This document shows positions 27,129-35,983 of a stretch of 64,000 nt of DNA, in pieces. A program made the position numbers and the translations under genes. Under the pieces are notes generated by a model. That model did no database searches. It was given only the letters and a program-made list of their open reading frames with translations, and was not told the origin of the DNA. Source of the stretch: Streptomyces albus subsp. albus (GTDB lineage Bacteria > Actinomycetota > Actinomycetes > Streptomycetales > Streptomycetaceae); the NCBI RefSeq assembly GCF_000725885.1, contig NZ_JODR01000026.1:1-64000 (forward strand), read 5' to 3'. The first letter of the stretch is position 1; each line of letters begins with the position of its first letter.

Positions 27129-28352
27129 ATGTCCGACGTAGTCATCTGCGAACCCCTGCGCACCCCCATCGGCCGGTTCGGCGGCGCCCTCGCCGGACAG
27201 CGGCCCGAGCAGCTGGCCGCGCTGGTGATCTCCGAGATCGTCACCCGGACCGGCATCGACCCCGCACAGGTGGACGAGGTGATCCTGGGCCAGGCCTACC
27301 CCAGCGCGGAGGCGCCCGCGCTCGGCCGGGTCGCCGCACTGGATGCGGGCCTGCCCCCCTCGGTGACCGGCGTCCAGGTGGACCGGCGCTGCGGCTCGGG
27401 CCTCCAGGCGGTGCTGGACGCGGCGATGCAGATACGGGCCGGGTTCAGCGAGGTCGTCATCGCGGGCGGCGCCGAGGTGATGAGCGCGGCGCCCTACTAC
27501 ACGCACGAGGGCCGCTGGGGCGTCAAGGGCCCGGCTCTGACGCTGCACGACTCCCTGGCGCGGGGCCGCGTCACGGCGGGCGGCGTCCACCATCCGGTGC
27601 CCGGCGGGATGATCGAGACGGCCGAGAACCTGCGCCGGGAGTTCTCCGTCGGCCGGGAGGAGCAGGACGCCCTCGCCCTCCGCTCCCAGCAGCGTGCCGG
27701 ACGGGCGCTGGCGCAGGGGCTGTTCGCGGCGGAGACGGTGCCGGTGACCGTGCGGACCCGCAAGGGGGAGAGCGTCGTCGCCGCCGACGAGCACCCGCGG
27801 CCCGACACCACGGCCGAGAAGCTGGCGGCGCTGCGTCCGGTGCGGCTCGCCCAGGATCCGGAGGCGACCGTGACGGCCGGCAACGCCAGCGGCCAGAACG
27901 ACGCCGCTGCGGCCTGTCTGGTGACCACCGCCGGGACCGCCGAGCGGCTGGGGCTGCGGCCCGTGGTGCGCCTGGTGTCGTTCGCCCGTGCCGGGGTGCC
28001 GGCCGCCACGATGGGGCTGGGCCCGGTCGGCGCCACCCGTGACGCGCTGGCCAAGGCCGGGCTCCGGCTGGCCGACCTGGACCTGATCGAGCTGAACGAG
28101 GCGTTCGCCGCGCAGGTGCTGGCCTGCACCCGGGCGCTCGGTCTGACCGAGCGGGACCACGAGCAGCGGATCAACGTCAACGGTTCCGGCATCTCGCTGG
28201 GTCACCCGGTGGGGGCCACGGGCGCCCGCATCCTGGTGACGCTCGCGCACACGATGCGGCGTACCGGCGCGCGCTTCGGTCTGGAGACCATGTGCATCGG
28301 CGGCGGACAGGGCCTGGCCGCGGTCTTCGAACGCCTCCCCGACGCCGGCTGA
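27129..28352 (+). CDS. Thiolase (acetyl-CoA acyltransferase)
   Basis: 407 aa. It catalyses thiolytic cleavage of 3-ketoacyl-CoA, or the reverse condensation. The active-site Cys is in VDRRCGSGLQA near residue 89. NEAFAAQ and GHPVGATGARI (His) follow, and the second catalytic Cys is in CIGGGQG near the C-terminus. ATG 27129 is preceded by AAAGGA. The longer reading frame upstream runs through the LysR pseudogene and is not part of the gene. With the dehydrogenase and ligase nearby it supports a beta-oxidation cluster. Confidence 0.95.
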   Translation: MSDVVICEPLRTPIGRFGGALAGQRPEQLAALVISEIVTRTGIDPAQVDEVILGQAYPSAEAPALGRVAALDAGLPPSVTGVQVDRRCGSGLQAVLDAAMQIRAGFSEVVIAGGAEVMSAAPYYTHEGRWGVKGPALTLHDSLARGRVTAGGVHHPVPGGMIETAENLRREFSVGREEQDALALRSQQRAGRALAQGLFAAETVPVTVRTRKGESVVAADEHPRPDTTAEKLAALRPVRLAQDPEATVTAGNASGQNDAAAACLVTTAGTAERLGLRPVVRLVSFARAGVPAATMGLGPVGATRDALAKAGLRLADLDLIELNEAFAAQVLACTRALGLTERDHEQRINVNGSGISLGHPVGATGARILVTLAHTMRRTGARFGLETMCIGGGQGLAAVFERLPDAG

Positions 28353-28353
28353 C

Positions 28354-28388
28354 CGGGCCGGGGCCCGCTCGCCGCCGGGGCCGGCCCG
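28354..28388. terminator. Probable hairpin after the thiolase
   Basis: CGGGCCGG and CCGGCCCG form an 8-bp stem beginning right after the thiolase stop. The large GC-rich loop makes it a weaker candidate. Confidence 0.4.
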
Positions 28389-28564
28389 CACCACGCGGGG
28401 CGTTCCGCCGGCGGCCCGGCCGTGCGGCACCCCGCCGGAGCTTTCGAAAATCTCTTCCCGTCCGCTCGCCCCGCCGGGTACGTTCTGCTCTGCCCGCCGC
28501 GGGGTCCCAGGACTCCCCCGCGTTGCGGTTTCGTGCAGTTCCCCGCTCAGAGAGGGTTCCGGCA

Positions 28565-28945
28565 ATGGCGTGTCGTATCAGTGAGCTCGTGCTCGGTTGC
28601 CGCGACCCCGAGCTGCTGGCGCGGTTCTGGTGCGAGGTCCTCGACTTCGTGGTGCTCGACCGCGAGGAGGACGGCACCCTGGAGATCGGGCCGCGCGAAG
28701 GGTTCGGCGGCCCGCAGCCGACCCTCATCCTCGGCCGCAGGGAGGAGCCGGAGCCGGGGAAGCCCCGGTTGCACATCGACGTCAACGCCACCGACCGCGA
28801 CCAGGACGCCGAGCTGGAGCGCCTGTTGAAGCTCGGCGCGCGCCGGGCCGACATCGGCCAGACCGGCGAGGAGCAGTGGCACGTCCTCGCCGACCCCGAG
28901 GGCAACGAGTTCTGCCTGCTCAAGGCCCGCCTCGACCCGCTGTGA
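28565..28945 (+). CDS. VOC (glyoxalase-like) family protein
   Basis: 126 aa protein with the beta-alpha-beta-beta-beta fold signature of the vicinal oxygen chelate superfamily: ISELVLGCRDPELLARFWCE at the start and HVLADPEGNEFCLL near the end. Candidate metal ligands are few, so it may bind a ligand rather than catalyse. ATG 28565 follows GAGAGGGTTCCGGCA. It probably shares a transcript with the BtrH-like gene 26 bases downstream. Confidence 0.85.
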   Translation: MACRISELVLGCRDPELLARFWCEVLDFVVLDREEDGTLEIGPREGFGGPQPTLILGRREEPEPGKPRLHIDVNATDRDQDAELERLLKLGARRADIGQTGEEQWHVLADPEGNEFCLLKARLDPL

Positions 28946-28971
28946 GGACGCCGGCCGAGGGGGCGCACGGC

Positions 28972-29985
28972 ATGACGACGGTGGCGGGCGTCGAGGCCCG
29001 CGGTGGGCAGCACTGCGAGACGACGGCTCTGGGAGTGCTGCTGCGGCACCAAGGGCTCGATCTGTCCGAGCCGATGCTCTTCGGCCTCGGCTCGGGCCTG
29101 TCCTTCGTCTACTGGGACGGCAAGAACATGGGCTTCCCCTTCCTCGGGGGACGCGTCAGACCGTTCGAGCTGACGAGGAACCTGGCCGCGAACCTCGGCC
29201 TGGAACTCCGGGTCCAGGAGACCACCTCCGCGCGCAAGGCGTGGCAGAACGTGGTGACCGACATCGAGGCAGGCCGTCCCGTCGGGCTCCAGCTCGACAG
29301 CCACCATCTGGACTACTTCTCCCCGAAGGTGCACTTCGGCGGCCATGTCGTCGCCCTGTACGGCTACGACGAGCACAACGCCCTGCTGGTCGACACCGAG
29401 CAGCAGGGCGGAGCCGTGTCCACCGGCCTGGCCGCCCTCGCCGCAGCCCGGGCGGCGCGCGGCCCGATGACCGCCAGGCACCGCTCCTTCACCCTCACCG
29501 CTGAGCAGCCGCTGCCCGACGTGCGGGAGCGGATCGTGCCGGCCGTCACCGCCTGCGCGCACGCCTTCCTCGATCCGCCCATCGCCAACCTCGGCCACCG
29601 GGGCATCGAGAAGGCGGGCAAGCTGGTGCGCACCTGGCTGCGGCGCACCGGCACCCCGCAGCGGGACCTGCCGCGGGCCGCCTTGCTGATGGAGCAGGCG
29701 GGCACCGGAGGTGCGCTGTTCCGCAACCTCTACCGGGACTTCCTCGCCGAATGCGGCCGGCTCCTCGACAGCGGCCATCTGCGCACCGGACACCGGCTGT
29801 ACGCCGAGGCGGCCACCATGTGGTCCCAGGCCGCCGCACTGATCGCGCAGGCCGGCACAACGGGCGACGAGCGGTGCCTCGCCCGGGCAGGCGCCCTCTT
29901 CCACGCTCTCGCACGCGTGGAGCGCGGAGCCATGCAGGCGCTCAGCCGTCTGGGAAGTGACGCCCCGGGCACGCTTGCGCCCTGA
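28972..29985 (+). CDS. BtrH N-terminal/DUF4872-type protein
   Basis: 337 aa. Residues ~10-130 resemble the BtrH N-terminal domain, a papain-like acyltransferase fold. The probable catalytic Cys is in GGQHCETTALGVLL, and a His/Asp pair lies in GGHVVALYGYDEHNALLVDT. The C-terminal half is helical (DUF4872-like). BtrH moves an acyl group from a carrier protein in butirosin biosynthesis, but no acyl carrier protein or biosynthetic genes are seen here. ATG 28972 has GAGGGGG upstream; a GTG at 28942 overlapping the previous stop is also in frame. Confidence 0.8.
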   Translation: MTTVAGVEARGGQHCETTALGVLLRHQGLDLSEPMLFGLGSGLSFVYWDGKNMGFPFLGGRVRPFELTRNLAANLGLELRVQETTSARKAWQNVVTDIEAGRPVGLQLDSHHLDYFSPKVHFGGHVVALYGYDEHNALLVDTEQQGGAVSTGLAALAAARAARGPMTARHRSFTLTAEQPLPDVRERIVPAVTACAHAFLDPPIANLGHRGIEKAGKLVRTWLRRTGTPQRDLPRAALLMEQAGTGGALFRNLYRDFLAECGRLLDSGHLRTGHRLYAEAATMWSQAAALIAQAGTTGDERCLARAGALFHALARVERGAMQALSRLGSDAPGTLAP

Positions 29986-30152
29986 CATCCGGGGTACCCG
30001 GGCCATCGTCGCCCGGCCCGCCGGCCGGCTCGCCCGGCGCAGGCACGAGGCCCGGACCGGCTGCGGACCACCGCGATTCGCGCAGGCCGGACACCGGACG
30101 GTGCTGCCCTCACCGGCCTCTGGTCCGAACCGGGGGGCGGGTTCGGAGGGGC

Positions 30153-30180
30153 GGAGGGCGCTGGGGACGGAACGCCCTCC
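30153..30180. terminator. Hairpin in convergent gap
   Basis: GGAGGGCG / CGCCCTCC (8 bp) lies at the end of the 194-base gap between the BtrH-like gene and the convergent XRE regulator. Nothing else is recognised in 29986-30152. Confidence 0.45.
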
Positions 30181-31070
30181 TAGCCGCGCAGGAAGCGCCG
30201 CACCGTGGGCGCGGGCTCCTCCTCGGGCAGTTCCTCGGCGATCGTGCGCAGCATCTCCCGGGTCTCGTCCGGCGGCATCGAGCGGGTCACCAGGCGGTCG
30301 GTCACGCGGCGGTACGCCTCGATGTCGGTCTCGTCCTCCAGGTAGCAGGCCGAGTCCAGCTGCTCCAGGTAGACGACGTCGGACAGTTCGCTCTCGGGCA
30401 GCCGCAGCAGTGTGACGGGGCCGCCCGCCGCCGCGTGGCCGCCCGCGCTGAACGGCATGATCTGAATGGTGACCTGCGGCAGTTCACTCAGTGCGATCAA
30501 ATGGCGCAGCTGGGCACGCATCGTGGCCGCCCCGCCGACCGGGCGCCGGAGCGCGGCCTCGTCGATGACGGCCCACAGGTGCGGGGAGCGGGGACCGAAG
30601 AGGATCTGCTGGCGCCGCATGCGCAGCTCCACGCGCCGCTGGATGCCCGCCTCCGGCTCTTCCTCGTGCGCCAGTTCGATGACGGCTCGCGCGTACTCCC
30701 GCGTCTGGAGGAGACCGGGCACGAACTGCACCTCGTAGGTCCGGATCACGCTGGCCGCCTGCTCCAGGCCGAGGTAGTTGTGCAGCCAGCCGGGCACCAC
30801 GCCCTGGAAGGCGTGCCACCAGCCGGGCCTGTCGGCCTGCTGCGCCAGGGCCGTGAGGACGGCGCGCTCGCTCTCGTCGGTGACGCCGTAGATGGTCAGC
30901 AGGTCCGCGACGTCCCTCAGCGCGCAGCCGGTCCGGCCCTGCTCGACGTCCTCGATGTGCCGGGGAGAGACCCGGATGGCCTCGGCGGCCTCCCTGGGCG
31001 ATATGTACTGCGCCTCGCGCAGCCTCCGCAACCGGATGCCCAGCACTCTTCTGGGTACGGCCGGCGACAT
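30180..31070 (-). CDS. XRE-family regulator with DUF5753 (Scr1-like) domain
   Basis: 296 aa. The N-terminal helix-turn-helix (residues ~8-70) includes LGIRLRRLREAQYISPREAA and RVSPRHIEDVEQG. The DUF5753 region follows, with YLGLEQAASVIRTYEVQFVPGLLQT and ending AYRRVTDRL. Streptomyces encode many of these, usually next to a small DUF397 partner; no partner is seen here. ATG 31070 fits the family N-terminus; an upstream ATG at 31148 also has a plausible ribosome site. It is divergent from the glutamine-synthetase-like gene and may control it. Confidence 0.88.
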   Translation of the reverse strand: MSPAVPRRVLGIRLRRLREAQYISPREAAEAIRVSPRHIEDVEQGRTGCALRDVADLLTIYGVTDESERAVLTALAQQADRPGWWHAFQGVVPGWLHNYLGLEQAASVIRTYEVQFVPGLLQTREYARAVIELAHEEEPEAGIQRRVELRMRRQQILFGPRSPHLWAVIDEAALRRPVGGAATMRAQLRHLIALSELPQVTIQIMPFSAGGHAAAGGPVTLLRLPESELSDVVYLEQLDSACYLEDETDIEAYRRVTDRLVTRSMPPDETREMLRTIAEELPEEEPAPTVRRFLRG

Positions 31071-31246
31071 GCCGGTGCCTTCCCTCTCGCCGTGCCGCAC
31101 GGCGTCTCTGGCGGCGGCCTCGCCGCCAGTGACGTCAGTGATGCGCATACCGCTGCTCCCGTACCGTAGCCGCAATGGTCTCGCCACCTTCCAAGGTTCC
31201 CTCCCCGCTCCGGCGTGGCCTCACAGGGGGGTACTGCCCAACTAGC

Positions 31247-31258
31247 CCTGATGTCAGG
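31247..31258. promoter_or_regulatory. Inverted repeat in the XRE/GS divergent region
   Basis: CCTGA-TG-TCAGG lies in the 293-base divergent region. A half site (CCCTGAT) recurs near 31330. It is a possible XRE operator; low certainty. Confidence 0.3.
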
Positions 31259-31363
31259 CACGTCGCGCCGATGCTTCTTGCCCTTGGCACATCCCCGGAA
31301 TGCCGCTCCGGGCAGTGTGTGGCGACTTGCCCTGATCGCGGAGACGGAGTAAACGCCTCCCTC

Positions 31364-32833
31364 ATGGGAACGACACGGCGGCCTCCGCCGCACGGAACGA
31401 CGACGACGGCGCACGGGGATGCGGGAGCGGCGGTACACCCGGAAGCCGTACAAGGTCCCGGCGGCGGCCCAGGGCCGGGCCCCGCCGCCGAGCGGGCCGG
31501 TGCCGCCGCGGCGCGGCTGGCCGAGGCGGGGGTCGAGGGCGTGGCGCTCACCTGGGTGGACAACGCGGGCCTCACCCGCGTCAAGGCGGTACCGGCCCGG
31601 CGCCTCCAAGAGGTGATCCGCACGGGAGTGGGCATGTCCCCGTGCTTCGACGTCTATCTCGTGGACGACTCCATGACGGACAGCCCGCACATCGGCGGCC
31701 CCGACGGCGATCTGCGGCTGGTGCCCGACCTGGACCGGCTGACGGTGCTCGCGGCGCAGCCGGGCTGGGCGTGGGCCCCGGTGGACCGCCACGAGCAGGA
31801 CGGCCGGCCCTACGCGGCCTGCCAGCGGGGATTCGCCCGGCGCATGGCCCGGCGGGCGCTGGACGAGCACGGCATCACCCTGAAGGCCGGCTTCGAGACG
31901 GAGTGGGTCGTCGTCCGCGGCCCGGCGCCCGGCCCGGCGGCGGAACCCGCCTACCCGGCCACCGGCCCCGCCTACGGGATGGCCCGGCTGGTGGAGACCT
32001 CGGACTATCTGCGCGATGTGCTCGCGGCGCTCACCGCCCAGGGTGTCGAGGTGCTCCAGATCCACCCGGAGTACGCGCCGGGCCAGTTCGAGGTCTCCAC
32101 CGCGCCGTCCGACCCGGTGGGCGCGGCGGATCTGGCCGTACTGGTGCGCGAGACCGTGCGTGCGGTCTCGCTGCGGCACGGGCTGACCGCCCTGTTCGGA
32201 CCGGTGGTGGAACCGGACGGGGTGGGCAACGGCGGGCATCTGCACCTGAGCCTGTGGCGCTCGGGCCGCAATCTGTCCTCGGGCGGACCGGGTCCATGCG
32301 GGATGACCCGCGAGGCGGAGGCGTTCTGGGCCGGCGTGCTGCACCGGCTGCCCGAACTGCTGGCCCTGGGCGCCCCCTCTCCGGCCAGCCTTCTGCGGCT
32401 GCGCCCCTCCCGCTGGGCCGGGGCGCACCAGTGCTGGGGGCTGGAGAACCGTGAGGCGGCACTGCGGTTCGTGGCGGGCGGCGAGCGGATGCCGCAGGCC
32501 GCCAATGCGGAGATCAAGTGCGTGGACGCCTCCGCGAACCCGTATCTGCTGGTGGGCGGTGTCATCGCGGCGGGGCTCGCCGGGCTGGCGGACGGTGACG
32601 GCGCCCGGCTGCCCGACCCCGTCTCGGGCGACCCGGCACGTACCGGCACCCATATGCGGCTGCCCGGCTCGGCCCAGGAGGTCCTGCGCCGCTTCGAGGA
32701 GTCCCGGGTGCTGCGCGCGGCCCTGGGCGAGGAACTGTTCGGCGCGGTCCGCGCGGTGCGCGCGGGGGAGATCGCCCTGTTCGAGGGCGCGAGTGACCAC
32801 GAGATCGCCGCCGCGACCCGCGGGAGGTACTGA
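31364..32833 (+). CDS. Glutamine-synthetase-like ligase
   Basis: 489 aa type I GS-like enzyme. A disordered Gly/Pro-rich N-terminus of ~45 residues precedes the beta-grasp domain (GVALTWVDNAGLTRVKAVPA). Catalytic segments are FETEWVV, EYAPGQFEVSTAP, NGGHLHLSL and NREAALRF ... NAEIKCVDASANPYL. GS-like paralogues in Streptomyces act on polyamines or ethanolamine rather than ammonia, so glutamate:amine ligation is more likely than nitrogen assimilation. ATG 31364 is the only convincing start, though its ribosome site is weak. It sits one base ahead of the amidohydrolase, a FluG-like pairing. Confidence 0.88.
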   Translation: MGTTRRPPPHGTTTTAHGDAGAAVHPEAVQGPGGGPGPGPAAERAGAAAARLAEAGVEGVALTWVDNAGLTRVKAVPARRLQEVIRTGVGMSPCFDVYLVDDSMTDSPHIGGPDGDLRLVPDLDRLTVLAAQPGWAWAPVDRHEQDGRPYAACQRGFARRMARRALDEHGITLKAGFETEWVVVRGPAPGPAAEPAYPATGPAYGMARLVETSDYLRDVLAALTAQGVEVLQIHPEYAPGQFEVSTAPSDPVGAADLAVLVRETVRAVSLRHGLTALFGPVVEPDGVGNGGHLHLSLWRSGRNLSSGGPGPCGMTREAEAFWAGVLHRLPELLALGAPSPASLLRLRPSRWAGAHQCWGLENREAALRFVAGGERMPQAANAEIKCVDASANPYLLVGGVIAAGLAGLADGDGARLPDPVSGDPARTGTHMRLPGSAQEVLRRFEESRVLRAALGEELFGAVRAVRAGEIALFEGASDHEIAAATRGRY

Positions 32834-32834
32834 A

Positions 32835-34022
32835 ATGGCAGCGCTCCCGGAGCCGGAGGCCGCCGGGCCGGGGACCGCGACGGTCTTCCCCCGCTTTCCG
32901 CCCCTGCTCGACCAGCACTGCCACGGGGTGCTGCGCACCGGTCCCGACCGTGCCACGTTCGAGGGCTGGCTGACCGAGGCCCACATACCGCAGCGGCCCG
33001 CGGCCTCCCCGGGCCGGGAGCGGGCGACAACCTCGTTCAGCTACTTCGACACCCAGCTGGGCTTCGCGGTGCGCCGGTGGTGCGCGCCCGTGCTCGGGCT
33101 GGAGCCGCACTGTGCGCCGCACACGTACCTGGAGCGCCGGGCCGCGCTGGGCACCGCCGAGGTGACCGGCAGGCTGCTGCGGGCCGCGGGCATCTCCACC
33201 TACCTGGTGGACACCGGGGTGCCCGGCCCGCTGCTGACTCCCGGGGAGCTGGCCGAGACCGCCGGTGCGGAGGCCCATGAGATCGTCCGCCTCGAACGGC
33301 TGGCCGAGCGCGCGGCGGACGCGGCCCGTGACGCGTCCTCGTTCCTGGCGGAGGTGTCGGACGCGGTGGGCGAGTCGGCCCGTACGGCCCGCGGTTTCAA
33401 GTCGGTGGCCGCCTACCGGTGCGGGCTGGACTTCGACCCGGTGCCGCCGGGTGCCGCCGAGATCCACGCCGCCGCCGACCGCTGGCTGGAGACGCGGGCG
33501 CCGGGCGGCAGGCTGACCGACCCGGTGCTCGTGCGGCATCTGCTGTGGTCCGCGGTGCGCACCGGGCTCCCCCTCCAGCTCCACACCGGGTTCGGGGACC
33601 CGGATCTGCGGCTGGACCGCTGCGACCCGCTGCTGCTGACCGAGTTCATCCGGGCGGTCTCCCCCTACGGCACCCCGCTGGTGCTGCTGCACTGCTATCC
33701 GTACCACCGGGGCGCCGGCTATCTGGCCGCGGTCTTCCCGCACGTGTACGCGGATTTCGGGCTCACGCTTGGCCATACGGGTGCCCGCGCCCGCGCCGTG
33801 CTGGCCGAATTGCTGGAGCTGACGCCGTTCGGGAAGCTGCTCTTCTCCACCGACGCCTACGGCATCCCCGAGCTGTACCTGGTCGGCGCCCAGCTCTTCC
33901 GGCAGGCGATGACGGAGCTGACCGGCGCGTGGGTGGAGCGGGGCGAGTGGTCGCACAAGGATGCGCGGCGGGTGACCGGGCTGGTGGCGGGCGGCACGGC
34001 ACGCCGGCTGTACGGGCTCTGA
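32835..34022 (+). CDS. Amidohydrolase-2 family metal-dependent hydrolase
   Basis: 395 aa TIM-barrel enzyme. The N-terminal metal motif DQHCHG is at about residues 26-31, LQLHTGFGD and LLHCYPYHRGAGY lie on later strands, and FSTDAYGIPE supplies the catalytic Asp. It begins one base after the GS-like stop, with GGGAGG placed inside the upstream gene, so expression is coupled. In fungi FluG joins the same two domains (amidohydrolase then GS) in one chain. The likely chemistry is hydrolysis or decarboxylation of the GS product or its precursor; this is inference. Confidence 0.85.
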   Translation: MAALPEPEAAGPGTATVFPRFPPLLDQHCHGVLRTGPDRATFEGWLTEAHIPQRPAASPGRERATTSFSYFDTQLGFAVRRWCAPVLGLEPHCAPHTYLERRAALGTAEVTGRLLRAAGISTYLVDTGVPGPLLTPGELAETAGAEAHEIVRLERLAERAADAARDASSFLAEVSDAVGESARTARGFKSVAAYRCGLDFDPVPPGAAEIHAAADRWLETRAPGGRLTDPVLVRHLLWSAVRTGLPLQLHTGFGDPDLRLDRCDPLLLTEFIRAVSPYGTPLVLLHCYPYHRGAGYLAAVFPHVYADFGLTLGHTGARARAVLAELLELTPFGKLLFSTDAYGIPELYLVGAQLFRQAMTELTGAWVERGEWSHKDARRVTGLVAGGTARRLYGL

Positions 34023-34061
34023 CGGGGCGCGCGGCGGAGGGGGCGGTGCCGGAACACGGGG

Positions 34062-34100
34062 CACGCCCCCTCGGCCGCCCATGGCGGGCGAGGGGGCGTG
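34062..34100. terminator. 12-bp stem-loop between convergent genes
   Basis: CACGCCCCCTCG pairs perfectly with CGAGGGGGCGTG, with further pairing inside the loop. An overlapping alternative hairpin uses the same CCCCCTC with GAGGGGG upstream. It serves the amidohydrolase and LPMO genes. Confidence 0.75.
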
Positions 34101-34115
34101 CGTGCGGGGTGCGCC

Positions 34116-34631
34116 TCAGCCGATGTTGACGTCGACGCAGGCGTAGAACGCGTTGGCCGTGTCGGCCACGTTCCAGCGCGCCAGCACCGTCTGGCGGCCG
34201 GAGAAGTTCTTGAAGTCGACCTGGTGGGAGAGGTGGTTGGGCGGCTGCTGCCCGCCCTGGTCGAACTCGGCGATCTTCTGGCCGTCGATGAAGTATTCCC
34301 AGGTGGTGGTGCGGTGCGGGGCCGTCAGGGTCCAGCTGAAGGTGGCCGTCTTGCCGACGTTGGCCACGTTCCAGCCGCGGTTGGCGTCCCGCAGCTCGGC
34401 CCACTCGTCGTGGCCGCCCGCGCAGTCCTTGAGGCCCTTGGGTCCTTCCACGCTCTGCGGCTCGTACTTGATGGAGCCGCATTCGACGACGCCTGCGGCA
34501 CACTGCGCCTGGCGGCTGGCCGGGTCGCTGATGTAGCCGTGGGCGCTCGCGGGGGACACGGAGAGGCCGAGGACGAACAGCGGGGAGAGTCCGGCGCCGA
34601 TGACTGCGGCCAGCTTCCTTTTCTTGTGCAT
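34116..34631 (-). CDS. AA10 lytic polysaccharide monooxygenase
   Basis: 171 aa secreted copper enzyme that oxidatively cleaves chitin or cellulose. Signal cleavage at ASA-H exposes His1 of HGYISDPASRQ, the first copper ligand. The second histidine is in TLTAPHRTTTWEYF. The C-terminal RWNVADTANAFYACVDVNIG contains the axial aromatic. No carbohydrate-binding module follows. The HGYISxPxSRQ start is typical of chitin-active single-domain forms. ATG 34631 has GGAGGAG 5 nt upstream. A DasR-like operator lies in its promoter, suggesting control by N-acetylglucosamine. Confidence 0.95.
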   Translation of the reverse strand: MHKKRKLAAVIGAGLSPLFVLGLSVSPASAHGYISDPASRQAQCAAGVVECGSIKYEPQSVEGPKGLKDCAGGHDEWAELRDANRGWNVANVGKTATFSWTLTAPHRTTTWEYFIDGQKIAEFDQGGQQPPNHLSHQVDFKNFSGRQTVLARWNVADTANAFYACVDVNIG

Positions 34632-34696
34632 GTCAACTCCTCCGGCGGCGAGGCCGGGGCGGGCAGGCCGCACCGGCCTCGGTGGGGGGTCATCCG

Positions 34697-34712
34697 ATTG
34701 GTCTAGACTTTA
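34697..34712. promoter_or_regulatory. DasR-type operator (dre) upstream of the LPMO
   Basis: ATTGGTCTAGACTTTA carries the core TGGTCTAGAC of the DasR responsive element (consensus ACTGGTCTAGACCAGT, 11 of 16 matching). It sits about 70 bases upstream of the LPMO start, in the position expected for repression of a chitin-utilisation gene. Confidence 0.65.
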
Positions 34713-34764
34713 TCTGTTGTCCATCCACGGTCAAGACATCGCGCAGCACGGAAACCGTCCCGCC

Positions 34765-35916
34765 TCACTCGCCCCGGGTCAGCACCAACACCGCGAGGTC
34801 GTCCTGCCGCTGACCGCCCGTCCACTCGGTCACCGCCTTCACCAGGGCATCCGCCAGTTCGTCCGCGCCCCGCAGGCCCCGGCCCGCCAGCCCCCGCTGG
34901 ACGTCGAAGAAAACACCCTCCTCGTTGCGGGCCTCGGTGACCCCGTCGGTCACCAGCACCAGCGAGTCCTGTGGCGCGAACGGGAACGTCTCCTCGACCG
35001 GGGCGCCGTGCGAGGGTCCCAGCCCGGTCGAGAGCGGCAGATCGGGATGGGTCGGCTCCAGACAGAGCACCGCGCCGTCGTGCAGCAGATAGGGCGGCGG
35101 ATGCCCCCGGTTGAGCACGGTGACCGTCTCCCCGCTCGGCGGGATCTGGACCAGCAGCGCGGTGACGAACCCCTCGATGTCGTCCTCGCTGTTCTTGCGC
35201 CGCTCCCCCTCCCGGTTCAGGGCCCGGTCCAGCCGGTCGGCCAGATCGTGCAGGGTCGGCGCGTGCTCGGCCGCCTCCCGGAAGGCGCCGACGGCCACCG
35301 AGACGGCGGAGACGGCGCGCAGCCCCTTGCCCCGTACGTCGCCGATGAGCGCGCGGATGCCGAACGGCGTGTCCTGGATGGCGTACAGATCGCCGCCGAT
35401 CGCGGCCCCCGCCTGCGCCGCGACGTAGCGGTCGGCCACGGACAGCGGCCCGATCCCGTTGGGCGGGGCCGGCAACACCGCGCGCTGCGCGGCCTCCGCC
35501 ACGGTCAGCGCGACGGCGAGACTGCGCCCCTGCCGGTCGACGAGCCATTTGATCCACAGCCCCACCGCGCTGACGACCAGCACCGCCGCCACGTCCGTGA
35601 ACAGCGCGGAGTGCACGCGCCCCAGATATCCCGCGGCGCTCGCCGCCGCGACACAGGCGGCGAGCGCGAACAGCACGCTGACCCGGAAGGAGTACACCAT
35701 GCCCGCCACCATCGAGGTGCAGGCCAGCAGTGGCAGCCCGTAGTAGGGCTCGGGCGCGAACACGTCCGCCGCCACTCCGCCGAGCAGCAGCAGTGGCGGC
35801 GCCGCGTACGGCACTCTCACCAGCGCTACCGCGGGGCCGCCCACCCAGCCCTCCTGTCTGTCGGTCCTCCACGCAGGGCGTTCGCCCGCGGTAGCGATTC
35901 TCCCATTTGCGTACAT
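34765..35916 (-). CDS. Membrane-bound SpoIIE-type PP2C phosphatase
   Basis: 383 aa. About four hydrophobic segments in residues 30-125 are followed by the PP2C-like domain. Metal-binding motifs are GGDLYAIQDTPFG, LIGDVRGKGL and VTDGVTEARN, and the domain ends GQRQDDLAVLVL. Such Streptomyces proteins act on anti-sigma-factor antagonists in stress signalling. All expected Asp residues are present, so it is probably active. The partner proteins are not in this window. The start ATG 35916 lacks a strong ribosome site. Confidence 0.9.
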   Translation of the reverse strand: MYANGRIATAGERPAWRTDRQEGWVGGPAVALVRVPYAAPPLLLLGGVAADVFAPEPYYGLPLLACTSMVAGMVYSFRVSVLFALAACVAAASAAGYLGRVHSALFTDVAAVLVVSAVGLWIKWLVDRQGRSLAVALTVAEAAQRAVLPAPPNGIGPLSVADRYVAAQAGAAIGGDLYAIQDTPFGIRALIGDVRGKGLRAVSAVSVAVGAFREAAEHAPTLHDLADRLDRALNREGERRKNSEDDIEGFVTALLVQIPPSGETVTVLNRGHPPPYLLHDGAVLCLEPTHPDLPLSTGLGPSHGAPVEETFPFAPQDSLVLVTDGVTEARNEEGVFFDVQRGLAGRGLRGADELADALVKAVTEWTGGQRQDDLAVLVLTRGE

Positions 35917-35941
35917 TTCTGCACGTTCATGGCACCCGCGA

Positions 35942-35980
35942 GCCGTCCGGGCGGCCCCGCGGGCGGACTCCGCGGACGGC
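35942..35980 (-). terminator. Hairpin after the NmrA-type gene
   Basis: GCCGTCCG / CGGACGGC (8 bp) with an internally GC-rich loop, immediately downstream of the stop at 35984 on the minus strand and before the PP2C gene start. Confidence 0.5.
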
Positions 35981-35983
35981 GGC

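Noticed and set aside
26400..28352. A 650-codon frame suggesting an N-terminally extended thiolase
   Set aside because: The first 243 codons are low-complexity and overlap the frameshifted LysR remnant; the thiolase family start is at 27129.
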